Source of the DNA: Planctomycetota bacterium
GTDB taxonomy: Bacteria > Planctomycetota > MHYJ01 > JACQXL01
NCBI GenBank assembly: GCA_016235865.1
Contig: JACRIK010000014.1
Span: 17,371-81,370 of the forward strand
DNA length: 64,000 nucleotides
Reading direction: 5' to 3'
Of this stretch, positions 8,384 to 15,896 are shown in pieces (within the stretch, counting starts at the first letter, position 1; each line of letters starts with the position of its first letter). A program made the position numbers and the translations under genes. The notes under the pieces are model-generated. The model saw only the letters and a program-made list of their open reading frames with translations. It was not told where the DNA came from and did no database searches.

Positions 8384-9655
8384 ATGTCTAAAAACCTGCT
8401 TATGCAAACCTTCGGCTGTCAGATGAATAAACTTGATTCCGAACTAATCTCCGGCTCATTCATCGACGCCGGATACAAACTGGTTGATTCCGAATCACGA
8501 GCCGATGTCATCCTGGTCAATACCTGCAGTGTCCGCGAACACGCCGAGGAGCGGGTCTATTCCCGGATGATGAATCTCAAGCCGTTAAAGGCCAAGAAAC
8601 CCGGCCTGGTCATCGGCATCATCGGCTGTATGGCCCAGAAGGACAAAGAGGGCATCTTCAAGCGACTGCCGCATGTCTCTCTGGTCTGCGGCCCGCATCG
8701 GTATAAGAGTATTGTTAAACAGGTGGATAAGCTACGCACCAAAGACACTGACAAAGTGGTCTGCGCTGATAAAGAGGGTCTGGTCAAAGGCGAGTCATAC
8801 GAACACTCCACCTTTCTGGCGGATAAAGACCGCGCCTATGTTCAGGTAATGAGGGGCTGTGACAATTTTTGCAGTTATTGCATCGTGCCTTATGTCAGAG
8901 GCAAGGAAATCAGCCGCCCGCCTGAAGATATTATTGACGAGGTCGGCTCGCTGTTAGATAGGGGAGTCAAGGAGATTACTCTGCTCGGCCAGAATGTCAC
9001 GGCGTACGGCAAATCGCTGTCCCTTGATGTCATTGCGAGGAGCGAGACCCCTCGCTTGTCATTGCGAGCCCCAACGGGGCGAAGCAATCTCATTTACTCG
9101 GAACAGGCTCCGCAATCTCATGGATTGCCACGGTCTGACGCCTCTGGCGTCATCCCTCGCAATGACAATGTTAATAAGTATAATCTCTCCTGTCTTCTTA
9201 AAGAGTTAGTCATTCGTCATTCGTCATTAGACATCTCCTTCATCACTAGCCACCCCTCAGATGTAACCGACGAACTCCTAACCACCATGGCATCGCTGCC
9301 GCAGGTGAAAAGGGAACTCCACATGCCGGCGCAATCAGGGTCAGACCGAATCTTAAAGATGATGCGGCGCAGATATACCCGGGCTGAATATTTGGACATA
9401 GTGCGGAAGGCAAAGGAACTCATGCCCGATATCAGGATTGTCTCGGACTTTATTGTCGGATTCCCGACCGAGACCGATGCGGATTTCCAGGACACGGTTT
9501 CGCTGGTCAAGGAAGCCAGATTTTATAAGGTATTTATATTCAAGTATTCGCCCCGTTCCGGCACTAAGGCATCCAAAATGGCCGACGATGTGGCGATGGA
9601 GATAAAGAAGTATCGAAATAATCGCTTGTTAGAGGAGTTTAAGAAAACAAAATAG
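8384..9655 (+). CDS. miaB: MiaB-like tRNA methylthiotransferase with inserted repeat, no TRAM domain
   Basis: 423 residues. The N-terminal UPF0004 domain has three cysteines (FGCQM, NTCSVREHAEERVYS, IGCMAQ) for the auxiliary Fe-S cluster, and the radical SAM motif CDNFCSYC follows at about 165. This is the MiaB/2-methylthio-N6-isopentenyladenosine-37 synthase pattern, acting on tRNAs reading U-starting codons. Two oddities. Residues about 215-262 are encoded by a 140-bp palindromic element (9028-9167) inserted between GKSL and the LLKEL helix. The protein also ends right after the radical SAM domain (EEFKKTK) and lacks the usual C-terminal TRAM RNA-binding domain of about 60-70 residues; none was recognised downstream. 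It may be inactive or altered. Confidence 0.8.
   Translation: MSKNLLMQTFGCQMNKLDSELISGSFIDAGYKLVDSESRADVILVNTCSVREHAEERVYSRMMNLKPLKAKKPGLVIGIIGCMAQKDKEGIFKRLPHVSLVCGPHRYKSIVKQVDKLRTKDTDKVVCADKEGLVKGESYEHSTFLADKDRAYVQVMRGCDNFCSYCIVPYVRGKEISRPPEDIIDEVGSLLDRGVKEITLLGQNVTAYGKSLSLDVIARSETPRLSLRAPTGRSNLIYSEQAPQSHGLPRSDASGVIPRNDNVNKYNLSCLLKELVIRHSSLDISFITSHPSDVTDELLTTMASLPQVKRELHMPAQSGSDRILKMMRRRYTRAEYLDIVRKAKELMPDIRIVSDFIVGFPTETDADFQDTVSLVKEARFYKVFIFKYSPRSGTKASKMADDVAMEIKKYRNNRLLEEFKKTK
9028..9167. repeat. Palindromic element inserted in the miaB frame
   Basis: Ends are the perfect 13-bp inverted repeats TGTCATTGCGAGG and CCTCGCAATGACA; the inside repeats the GTCATTGCGAG and GAAGCAATCTCA modules seen in many bacterial genomes as a dispersed non-autonomous repeat. 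It adds about 47 residues to the protein without a stop codon. Confidence 0.85.
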
Positions 9656-9671
9656 GGCGGGGGATTTTGAT

Positions 9672-10193
9672 ATGAAAAAAATAGAAGTATTAAAAAGAAA
9701 AGCCAAAAAAGGCGATGTTGATGCTATTTGCGACCTGGGATATTTTTATCAGAACGGAATTGGAGTTAGGAAAAACTTCAGAAAAGCATTTGAGTATTAT
9801 AAACAGGGCCCAAAATTGCATTCGGCTTATTTGGTTGCTTGCCTTGCTGAGGCTTATGGATGTGGAGAAGGTGTTAGAAAGAATCTAAAGCTTGCATTTA
9901 AATACCACGACTTAGCCGCAATAAATGGCGATTCAGATGCTATGACTAGTTTAGGCGTTTGTTATCGTTATGGGAAAGGGGTCAAGAAGAATGAAAAAGA
10001 AGCTGTTAAGTGGTATAAAAAAGCAGCCAAGCAGGGACAAATAAATGCTCTTTATAATATAGGCCTTTGTTATATGAACGGAGAAGGCGTTAGAAAAGAT
10101 CTAAAGAAAGCGTATGAATACTTTAAATCTGCGGCAAAGAAAGGACATAAAGAGTCTAAATATAATCTCGCCAAAATCAGAAAGTTTTTGTAA
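9672..10193 (+). CDS. Sel1-repeat (TPR-like) protein
   Basis: 173 residues made of four Sel1-like repeats of 36 residues, each of the form A-x-x-x-L-G-x-x-Y-x-x-G-x-G-V-x-K-(N/D)-x-x-K-A-x-x-(Y/W)-(Y/F)-K-x-A-A: NGIGVRKNFRKAFEYYK, CGEGVRKNLKLAFKYHD, YGKGVKKNEKEAVKWYK, NGEGVRKDLKKAYEYFK. Such proteins are scaffolds for protein-protein contacts. There is no signal peptide, so it is probably cytoplasmic. It starts 16 nt after miaB with a GGGGGA site. Base composition is clearly more AT-rich than in the flanking genes, as it is in the next gene, which hints at separate ancestry. Confidence 0.9.
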   Translation: MKKIEVLKRKAKKGDVDAICDLGYFYQNGIGVRKNFRKAFEYYKQGPKLHSAYLVACLAEAYGCGEGVRKNLKLAFKYHDLAAINGDSDAMTSLGVCYRYGKGVKKNEKEAVKWYKKAAKQGQINALYNIGLCYMNGEGVRKDLKKAYEYFKSAAKKGHKESKYNLAKIRKFL

Positions 10194-10222
10194 TCACGGG
10201 CCGAGGATGGGAGAATAAATTA

Positions 10223-10900
10223 ATGATTTTTAATATACCTTCTAAGGATGACGTTAAGGATTTATTAAGCCAAATATTAAATCAGCAAAAATTAACCTAT
10301 AGTGACTTGGTGAACTTGATTACAAAGACAAGGCTGTTGATTGAAGGGGAGAATTTACGAAATGAATATCAAACGTTAAATTTTTACTGCGATTGGTGTT
10401 TACACACGGTTATTTCTAGATCTGCTAAAGGTTATAAAATACTAGAGCAAATAGCTGATATTTTTCTGGATGATGCCAGGGTTGATAAGAAAACTCATAC
10501 AAACACGCGTATGTGTGAAGTTGTGTCCCTTAAGGAATTGAGACAAGAATTTATATCTCTTTATACACAATATGGGATTCCTGTTTTTTTATTTACAGAT
10601 AAGCAACGGTGGAAGGGGTTTTGTGGAATGTTGTTAAAAGAATTGATGCATAAACCAATCGAATTTCAGCCAATGTCAAAAATGAGTAAAGAAGCAAAGA
10701 AAATTTATGATTCTATAATGAACAAAACCAAGGGCACTAATTTAGCTCCGTGTAAATTTGTTATATCAGGTGATATAAACCATGGTGTGTTTTGGAATGT
10801 AACTTTAATTTCTAAACCTAATGTCCTAGTATCCGGTCCTCTTCTTTTTACTGAAACGGACAAAGATTTTTCAAGCGGCGATCAGGGTACACACGCCTAA
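10223..10900 (+). CDS. Hypothetical protein, AT-rich
   Basis: 225 residues, no family recognised. There is no signal peptide or membrane helix. The N-terminal 60 residues are predicted helical (DDVKDLLSQILNQQKLTYSD), and the middle contains a Cys pair (FYCDWCLHTV). The C-terminal part is beta-rich (CKFVISGDINHGVFWNVTLI). It follows the Sel1 gene by 29 nt with a GGGAG site and the same AT-rich composition, so the pair may have been acquired together. A cytoplasmic role with the Sel1 protein is only a guess. Confidence 0.6.
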   Translation: MIFNIPSKDDVKDLLSQILNQQKLTYSDLVNLITKTRLLIEGENLRNEYQTLNFYCDWCLHTVISRSAKGYKILEQIADIFLDDARVDKKTHTNTRMCEVVSLKELRQEFISLYTQYGIPVFLFTDKQRWKGFCGMLLKELMHKPIEFQPMSKMSKEAKKIYDSIMNKTKGTNLAPCKFVISGDINHGVFWNVTLISKPNVLVSGPLLFTETDKDFSSGDQGTHA

Positions 10901-10986
10901 CTTATCAGTGCCCATCAACTCCGTGGACAGCGTGTTTGATTAATACTTTACCCGCTTGTAAATCACCAGTATTTTCCAGAACGGGC

Positions 10987-11014
10987 TTGACAAACCACAG
11001 GTAAAGGGTATAAT
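10987..11014 (+). promoter_or_regulatory. Sigma70-type promoter upstream of 21-bp array
   Basis: TTGACA (10987-10992), 16-bp spacer, TATAAT (11009-11014): both boxes are perfect consensus. Transcription should start near 11021, 45 nt before the array. The second 21-bp array (52217-52447) has the same arrangement, TTGACA-16-TATAAC. Confidence 0.65.
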
Positions 11015-11065
11015 ATTATTGGGTAGGGTGGTAGGACGTAGATTTAGCGTCTTTTCATCCCTTCT

Positions 11066-11212
11066 TATAACGGCTTCGTTACGAGTTATAACGGCAACGT
11101 TACGAGTTATAACGGCAACGTTACGAGTTGTAACGGCAACGTTACGAGTCATAACGGCAACGTTACGGGTCATAACGGCAACGTTACGAGTCATAACGAC
11201 ACCGTTACGGGT
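11066..11212. repeat. 21-bp mini-hairpin array A, 7 units
   Basis: Seven units of exactly 21 bp start at 11066, 11087, 11108, 11129, 11150, 11171 and 11192. Each has a 5-6 bp stem TAACG/CGTTA around a 4-nt loop (GCAA in five units, GCTT in one, ACAC in one), then a 5-nt spacer. Substitutions fall in the loops, the outermost pair and the spacers, while the stem core is unchanged. GCAA is a GNRA-type tetraloop, so an RNA copy would be a string of small stable hairpins. It is not a CRISPR array: there are no unique spacers. Confidence 0.9.
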
Positions 11213-11402
11213 CAAAGTCAGGTGATTTTGTGCTTAAATCAGCGCATTTCACCGTTTAATCAGGTGGTTTTAAGGGTGATTTAGGAGTTTTCCCGCCGGA
11301 GGCATATACGCCTCTGACGGAGATGGTTGTTTACATGGTCCGCCTACGCCCTTATGGGCTTTGGCGAGATGAATTAAAAGGGGATTTAGTTGGTTCTGAT
11401 TG

Positions 11403-11487
11403 CCCCCGCCGTGGCGGGGGTCTAAGAGTCCCGCCTGAGGCGGGTCTAAGAGGCTGTAATGCTCCTGCGTCGCTAACAGCCTCTAAG
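11403..11487 (+). promoter_or_regulatory. Multi-hairpin leader element before orphan gene A
   Basis: CCCCCGCC-GT-GGCGGGGG (11403-11420), CCCGCC-TGA-GGCGGG (11430-11444) and a larger hairpin with arms CTAAGAGGCTGT (11446-11457) and ACAGCCTCTAAG (11476-11487). The last two hairpins and the linking TAAGAG also occur, with diverged arms, at 35338-35390 before another orphan gene. It could control translation, since the ribosome binding site (AAAGG) is right after it, or be a dispersed repeat. Confidence 0.6.
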
Positions 11488-11500
11488 AAAGGTTGTTGTT

Positions 11501-12214
11501 ATGGCCGGTAAGAGAGGCAGTGACTGGATTCCGAACAAGGATAGTGAGTTTTTTACCAAGCAGCGCATCTATGTGGACCGGGTGGATACGAATAAGGTTG
11601 CCTGGGGCATCCCGGATGCTGATATTCAGGTGCTGAAAGACCTGCGCGCGGAGTATGAGCCGCGTTACAAGCAGGTGTGTATTAAGCAGAACCGGACCAG
11701 CGCCCAGGTTTCGGCGCACCGGGCCTGCCGCAAGCGATACGAAAAGGCCTGGCGGGCATTTCACAAGGAATGGGTTCTGAATAACCGCCGTATCCCCAAA
11801 TCAGACCTATTAACACTGGTCGGCCGGGAACCCGATATCAAGCCCACGCCCAAGCCGAAGATTAACGATATTCCCTGGGTCGGCTTGACGCCCATGGGCG
11901 GCGGCTGGATAAAGGTCACTTGCCGAAGGTTGACAGATGAGGACAGTCCGAGCATGCATAATGACGCAGATGTGATAGAATGTCGGTATACGTTTCTGCC
12001 GGTCCATATCAAGCCGGTGGAAGGCAAGAAGTTTTTCTTCCCGACTCCGGAGGAATGCCAGTATGTGCAGAACTCAACCCGGGCGCGGTTTATCATCAAG
12101 TGCGCGTCCGAGGGTGTGGGCATGAAGTTCTACGGCTACTTCCGCTGGGTTAATCAGAGAAATCCGGCCAACAACGGCTCCTGGACCAATGGACTGCAAG
12201 TGGTGATAGCTTAG
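11501..12214 (+). CDS. Orphan protein A (D-W-I-P-x-K-D family)
   Basis: 237 residues, no signal peptide or membrane helix. The start DWIPNKDSEFF matches the start DYIPEKDAAFN of the 52.6-kb orphan. Residues 1-100 are helical with many Arg/Lys; the C-terminal half is beta-rich (IPWVGLTPMGGGWIKVTCR, then RFIIKCASEGVGMKFYGYFRWVNQ) and may be an Ig/FnIII-like sandwich. Such proteins are known to me only as uncharacterised. It begins with ATG after AAAGG and is preceded by the repeat array and hairpin leader. No neighbour suggests a pathway. Confidence 0.7.
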   Translation: MAGKRGSDWIPNKDSEFFTKQRIYVDRVDTNKVAWGIPDADIQVLKDLRAEYEPRYKQVCIKQNRTSAQVSAHRACRKRYEKAWRAFHKEWVLNNRRIPKSDLLTLVGREPDIKPTPKPKINDIPWVGLTPMGGGWIKVTCRRLTDEDSPSMHNDADVIECRYTFLPVHIKPVEGKKFFFPTPEECQYVQNSTRARFIIKCASEGVGMKFYGYFRWVNQRNPANNGSWTNGLQVVIA

Positions 12215-12404
12215 GGGCAGTTAGCGAAGAATGAGCGTTACTGCCACTTAGCCTCGCCTCAGGCGGGCTTAGAAAAATACCTTGCCACACGTTCGCTTTG
12301 CTCAGTGTAAACTCCGACACAGAGGGCACAGAGAAGGATAAACCACGAGATTGCACAGATTAGCACAAGAATAATCTGGTGAAAATCTGGTGTTAATCTA
12401 GTGG

Positions 12405-13286
12405 TTACTTTTTCTGCTTGGCTTGTTCGTCCGGCGTGAATCCGAAATCACTCAGAAAATCTATATTAAAACCGCCACTCGAATTTGCGCCATCATGGAT
12501 AATAATCCAGTCATTGCCGGATTTACGGAATTTTATGTGGTAACTGCTGCCGTATCTCCTGGCGTGGAATAACCACAAAGTATAGCTGGCTAATTCATGG
12601 TTTGCTGAGAAGTCTATCCAGGCGTTGGCCTTGACTCCTTTTTGCCGGTCGAAAGAATGCATAATGATATTTATGCGGTCTAATGCCAGTTTTTCTATAT
12701 TTTTCACTTCCGGAAGGCCGATAGCGTTGACATATTCGTTCATATCTATTTTTCCCGGAATAACAAAAGGTTTAACCTGATTGCTGTTTTTAGTCCGTGT
12801 TATGGGAGTGGCTGACGCATCACTTTCTGAGAATTCATCTTTCTTTTCACCCGGCGGCTGGACATGAGTCGTGACCGTCACGACATTTTTTGGCCAATAT
12901 TCGTATTCATCGGTTGTTACGAAAAACAGGGCAATGCCGAATGGTATGCAGACCAGGAAATAGATGAGGGCGGTTTTTCTTATGAATTGGAATGTGGTAT
13001 GTGTCTGGCCGGAGCGTTTAATGACAAAACCTATGATAAATGCGATGGTTATTTGGATGCCGAGAATTATCAAAAATGGGGCAAGACCGTAGAATTCCAC
13101 GCCGGCTCGGCATTGCAAATAGCTGAACGGGGCGGATGAACCCAGAAATAAAGCGGAAATGCAAAAGGACAGTATGGCCTCAGAAATCCTTGTGAGGTCA
13201 ATCAGGGCTAACGGCAAAACTAAGACAATGGCAACAATCAAAAATATAAACGGCATGAGCAGGCTGGTGATGATAACCCTTTTCAT
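12405..13286 (-). CDS. Hypothetical membrane protein
   Basis: 293 residues with about four membrane helices in the N-terminal 125 residues (VIITSLLMPFIFLIVAIVLV; LSFCISALFLGSSAPF; FLIILGIQITIAFIIGFVI; ALIYFLVCIPFGIALFFV). A linker rich in charged and polar residues and a C-terminal soluble domain of about 120 residues (AWIDFSANHELASYTLWLFHA) follow. The latter contains no recognised motif. A promoter at 13293-13321 places the ATG 7 nt from the -10 box. The function is unknown. Confidence 0.7.
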   Translation of the reverse strand: MKRVIITSLLMPFIFLIVAIVLVLPLALIDLTRISEAILSFCISALFLGSSAPFSYLQCRAGVEFYGLAPFLIILGIQITIAFIIGFVIKRSGQTHTTFQFIRKTALIYFLVCIPFGIALFFVTTDEYEYWPKNVVTVTTHVQPPGEKKDEFSESDASATPITRTKNSNQVKPFVIPGKIDMNEYVNAIGLPEVKNIEKLALDRINIIMHSFDRQKGVKANAWIDFSANHELASYTLWLFHARRYGSSYHIKFRKSGNDWIIIHDGANSSGGFNIDFLSDFGFTPDEQAKQKK

Positions 13287-13292
13287 GGGTTC

Positions 13293-13321
13293 TTTCTACC
13301 AAATTCTGATAGGGATGTCAA
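13293..13321 (-). promoter_or_regulatory. Promoter of the membrane protein gene, leaderless geometry
   Basis: Minus-strand TTGACA (13316-13321), 17-bp spacer, TAGAAA (13293-13298), six nucleotides before the ATG at 13286. No ribosome binding site can fit. Confidence 0.5.
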
Positions 13322-13384
13322 TACTTGTTATAATCTGTGAACTCTACTGAGACCGCGCTAGCGAAATCTGTGGCTACTTTTTTC

Positions 13385-13413
13385 TTGAGTTATTTGCCTG
13401 TTGATGCTAATTA
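13385..13413 (+). promoter_or_regulatory. Candidate promoter of ribD, leaderless geometry
   Basis: TTGAGT (13385-13390), 17-bp spacer, TAATTA (13408-13413), six nucleotides before the ATG at 13420. The -10 match is weak, and AAGGGA overlaps it, so a leadered reading cannot be excluded. Confidence 0.4.
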
Positions 13414-13419
13414 AGGGAT

Positions 13420-14502
13420 ATGACTCACGAGAGATACATGCGCCTGGCTTTGGAACTTGCTATCAAAGGCGAGTGGTATGTGGCGCCGAATCCGCAGGTC
13501 GGGGCAGTTGTGGTTAAGAATAACCGCATTATCGGGCGGGGCTATCACCAGTATTTCGGCGGGCCGCATGCGGAAATCAATGCCATTAATTCAATTAACA
13601 ATCCGGAGCATCTCAATGGCGCAACGCTTTATCTGACCCTGGAACCGTGTTCGCATTTCGGCAAGACTCCGCCCTGCGCTGAGGCCATAGTCTCAAGCGG
13701 GATTAAGAAGGTAGTAATTGCCACCAGAGACCCGAATCCGTTGGTCCGGGGCAGAGGGATTGCATTGCTCAAAAAGCATGGTGTTACTATAATAGAAGGT
13801 GTGTTGGCCAAGGTGGCGCAAGCCATTAATAGGCCATTCTTCAAAACGCAGGAAAAAGGCCTGCCTTATGTGATTGCCAAGTGGGCCATGTCCCAGGATG
13901 GAAAGATGGCCTTGCCCAAGGGTCAGGGGCGTTGGATTACCTCCAAAAAGTCGCGCGACTACGCCAAGTCCATCCGGGCACAGTGCCAGGCAGTGATGGT
14001 CGGCATCAATACGGTCTTGAAGGATAAGCCGCGGCTGCTGGCCCGGGTTGGATATCTGATGAATCCGGCAAGGATTATTCTGGACAGCCACGCGCGGTTG
14101 CCTTTGGATTCCAAAATCATCAAGACCATTGACCAAGGCGATGTTTATCTTATGGTCTCACCGGCTGCGCCTAAAATTAAGAGAGCAAAACTGGAGAAGA
14201 AAGGCGTTAAGGTGTTGACCGTGCCGGCGCGCAAAGGACGACTGGACTTTATGGCGGCGATGAGGACGTTGGCCAGGAACGGGATTAACAAGTTAATGAT
14301 AGAAGGCGGTCCGAGCGTCTTAAAGAGCGCCTTTGATAATAAGGTGGTGGACGAGGTCTATTGCTTTATCTCCCCAAGGATAATCGGGGGCAGTAAGACC
14401 ATTAGCGCAAGGGGATTCTTTAAGATTGACGGCGCGATACGACTAAACAATTCCGGCGTGAAATATATCAGGCCGGATTTGCTGATACATGGGTATGTAT
14501 AG
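13420..14502 (+). CDS. ribD: Bifunctional riboflavin deaminase/reductase RibD
   Basis: 360 residues. The deaminase domain (1-145) has the zinc ligands HAEINAI and PCSHFGKTPPCAEAI. The reductase domain (150-360) has KWAMSQDGKMA, the NADPH-binding MVGINTVLKDKP, and MIEGGPSVL. The enzyme carries out two consecutive steps of riboflavin synthesis, deamination and reduction of the ribosylpyrimidine. The partner gene ribH is at 26.4 kb on the other strand, so the pathway genes are split. purN follows at 36 nt, with short repeats of about 8 bp (GTAGGGCAT-like) between. Confidence 0.95.
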   Translation: MTHERYMRLALELAIKGEWYVAPNPQVGAVVVKNNRIIGRGYHQYFGGPHAEINAINSINNPEHLNGATLYLTLEPCSHFGKTPPCAEAIVSSGIKKVVIATRDPNPLVRGRGIALLKKHGVTIIEGVLAKVAQAINRPFFKTQEKGLPYVIAKWAMSQDGKMALPKGQGRWITSKKSRDYAKSIRAQCQAVMVGINTVLKDKPRLLARVGYLMNPARIILDSHARLPLDSKIIKTIDQGDVYLMVSPAAPKIKRAKLEKKGVKVLTVPARKGRLDFMAAMRTLARNGINKLMIEGGPSVLKSAFDNKVVDEVYCFISPRIIGGSKTISARGFFKIDGAIRLNNSGVKYIRPDLLIHGYV

Positions 14503-14538
14503 CGTAGAGCGTAGGGCATAGAGCATAGAGGTATAATT

Positions 14539-15138
14539 ATGAAAAAGTTAAACCTGGCGGTTCTGATATCCGGTTCAGGCCGGACCTTGCAGAACTTCAT
14601 TGATTTGATAGGGCAGGGCAAACTGCCGGCTAACATTCAAGTCGTGATTTCCAGTAAGCCGGATGTGCAGGGCCTGGAGCGCGCCAAGAAGCATAACATC
14701 CCGGCATTTGTGGTTGACCGCAAGAAATACAAGACCAAAGAGGAATTCAGCCAAGCTATCAATGACATCTTAAAGAAGTATCCAATTGACCTGATTACCC
14801 TGGCCGGGTTTCTTCATTTATATGTTATCCCGCCGGAGTATCATCGCAAGGTGCTGAATATCCATCCGGCGTTGTTGCCGGATTTTGGCGGCGATGGTTT
14901 TTACGGGGACAAGGTCCATCAGGCAGTTCTTAATGCCGGGCGTAAGGAGTCGGGTTGCACGGTGCATTTCGCGGATAATACCTATGACACCGGTCCGATA
15001 ATCGTGCAGAAGAGGGTGCCGGTATTGGCCAATGACACGGTTCATACCCTGGCTGACCGGGTGTTTGAGGCGGAGAAACAGGCGTACCCTGAAGCCATCC
15101 GGATATTTGCCGAAGGTAAGTTGGTAGCGAAGCAATAA
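14539..15138 (+). CDS. purN: Phosphoribosylglycinamide formyltransferase
   Basis: 199 residues, full length for PurN. The start LAVLISGSGRTLQNFID matches the phosphate-binding loop (SGxGSN; here RT replaces SN). The catalytic Asn and His are in NIHPALLP, and the Asp is in DTGPII. The enzyme transfers formyl from 10-formyl-THF to GAR in purine synthesis. Translation uses GAGG upstream of the ATG. It probably belongs to an operon with ribD. Confidence 0.94.
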   Translation: MKKLNLAVLISGSGRTLQNFIDLIGQGKLPANIQVVISSKPDVQGLERAKKHNIPAFVVDRKKYKTKEEFSQAINDILKKYPIDLITLAGFLHLYVIPPEYHRKVLNIHPALLPDFGGDGFYGDKVHQAVLNAGRKESGCTVHFADNTYDTGPIIVQKRVPVLANDTVHTLADRVFEAEKQAYPEAIRIFAEGKLVAKQ

Positions 15139-15170
15139 AATGCCTTTTGTAGTCTCTTACTGAATCTATT

Positions 15171-15250
15171 CCCCTCCCTGGATGGGAGGGGTTAGGGGAG
15201 GGTGATTACTTTCCCCCTCACCCTGCCCTCTCCCGCAAGGGGAGAGGGAG
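15171..15250. repeat. CCCCTCCC palindromic element
   Basis: Hairpins CCCCTCCC/GGGAGGGG and CCCTCTCC/GGAGAGGG joined by a short linker. It follows purN and lies just before the HELGH gene. It is a common dispersed repeat type and could also serve as a terminator for ribD-purN. Confidence 0.6.
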
Positions 15251-15291
15251 TATTTCTTTCAAGCTTGCTTTATTCGAGCTGTTTAATCTTT

Positions 15292-15846
15292 ATGCTAAAG
15301 GAACTCTACGAAGAAGCCATTGAGTGGTGCAGAGGCCGGGTTTGGTATCTGCGCCTGGCGGTGTTAATCTTCTTTGGCTATGTCTTTATAAATCATTTAT
15401 CCAGTTCTTCGTATCAGAGTATTTTCAAGCCGCTCAATCTGGGTATTCACGAACTCGGACATTATGTCTTTGCTTTTGGGAGATTTATGGAAATGGCCGG
15501 GGGCACGCTGGCCCAGTGCCTGGCGCCGGTCGTTTCGATGGCGATGTTTTTCCGACTTCAGCGGGACTTCTTCGCGGTGGCATTCTGTTTCGGCTGGCTG
15601 TCAACCAATTTTTACGATGTGGCGGTTTACGCGGCCGATGCCCGGCTGATGCAACTGCCTTTGGTCAGTCCGGGTGGGGGTGATGTATTCCACGACTGGA
15701 ATTGGCTCTTGGGCCGGATGGGTCTGCTGGAGTGGGATAGCGCCATAGCATTTCTGTTCAATGCCGGTGGGGTTATTTCAATGTTGGTCTGTTTGGTCGG
15801 CGGCGGTTGGCTGGTCTGGAATATGGTGAAAAAAAGCGGTGAATAA
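15292..15846 (+). CDS. Membrane protein with HELGH motif (putative metalloprotease)
   Basis: 184 residues from the ATG at 15292; a reading from 15202 would translate the repeat element. Four or five membrane helices are predicted (LRLAVLIFFGYVFINHL; then the HELGHYVFAFG segment; MAMFFRL; AFLFNAGGVISMLVCLVG). HELGH is the zinc-binding HExxH motif, as in M50-type intramembrane proteases, but the second motif (LDG or NxxPxxxLDG) is not evident. The function is therefore open: a small site-2-protease relative or an unrelated membrane protein. No ribosome binding site is obvious. Confidence 0.6.
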   Translation: MLKELYEEAIEWCRGRVWYLRLAVLIFFGYVFINHLSSSSYQSIFKPLNLGIHELGHYVFAFGRFMEMAGGTLAQCLAPVVSMAMFFRLQRDFFAVAFCFGWLSTNFYDVAVYAADARLMQLPLVSPGGGDVFHDWNWLLGRMGLLEWDSAIAFLFNAGGVISMLVCLVGGGWLVWNMVKKSGE

Positions 15847-15859
15847 TCTCTTTTTTTGG

Positions 15860-15888
15860 TTGACCCTGTTAGCATATTTAAATAAAAT
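15860..15888 (+). promoter_or_regulatory. Promoter of the nucleotidyltransferase gene, leaderless geometry
   Basis: TTGACC (15860-15865), 17-bp spacer, TAAAAT (15883-15888), eight nucleotides before the ATG at 15897. Confidence 0.55.
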
Positions 15889-15896
15889 TAAGCATT

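Larger units (their letters stand above)
10901..11500. other. 600-nt leader region with promoter, array and hairpins
   Basis: This gap has no credible protein gene; the reading frames through it are made of the repeats. In order it holds a promoter (10987-11014), a 21-bp repeat array (11066-11212), a GC-rich stretch with palindromes, and two or three GC hairpins (11403-11487) ending 13 nt before the ATG at 11501. If transcribed from the promoter, all of it is a 5' UTR of about 480 nt for the orphan gene. Confidence 0.7.

Noticed and set aside
9656..9671. Frameshift separating a TRAM domain from miaB
   Set aside because: The sequence after the stop begins the Sel1 gene within 16 nt and no TRAM-like motif was seen in any frame nearby.
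10940..11215. 91-residue minus-strand frame made of MTRNVAV repeats
   Set aside because: It is the 21-bp array read in frame; 21 is a multiple of three so any frame stays open. No ribosome binding site and no relation to a family.
14528..14536. TATAAT immediately before purN as a promoter
   Set aside because: It is only 2 nt from the ATG, too close for a start site; GAGG there serves as ribosome binding site instead.
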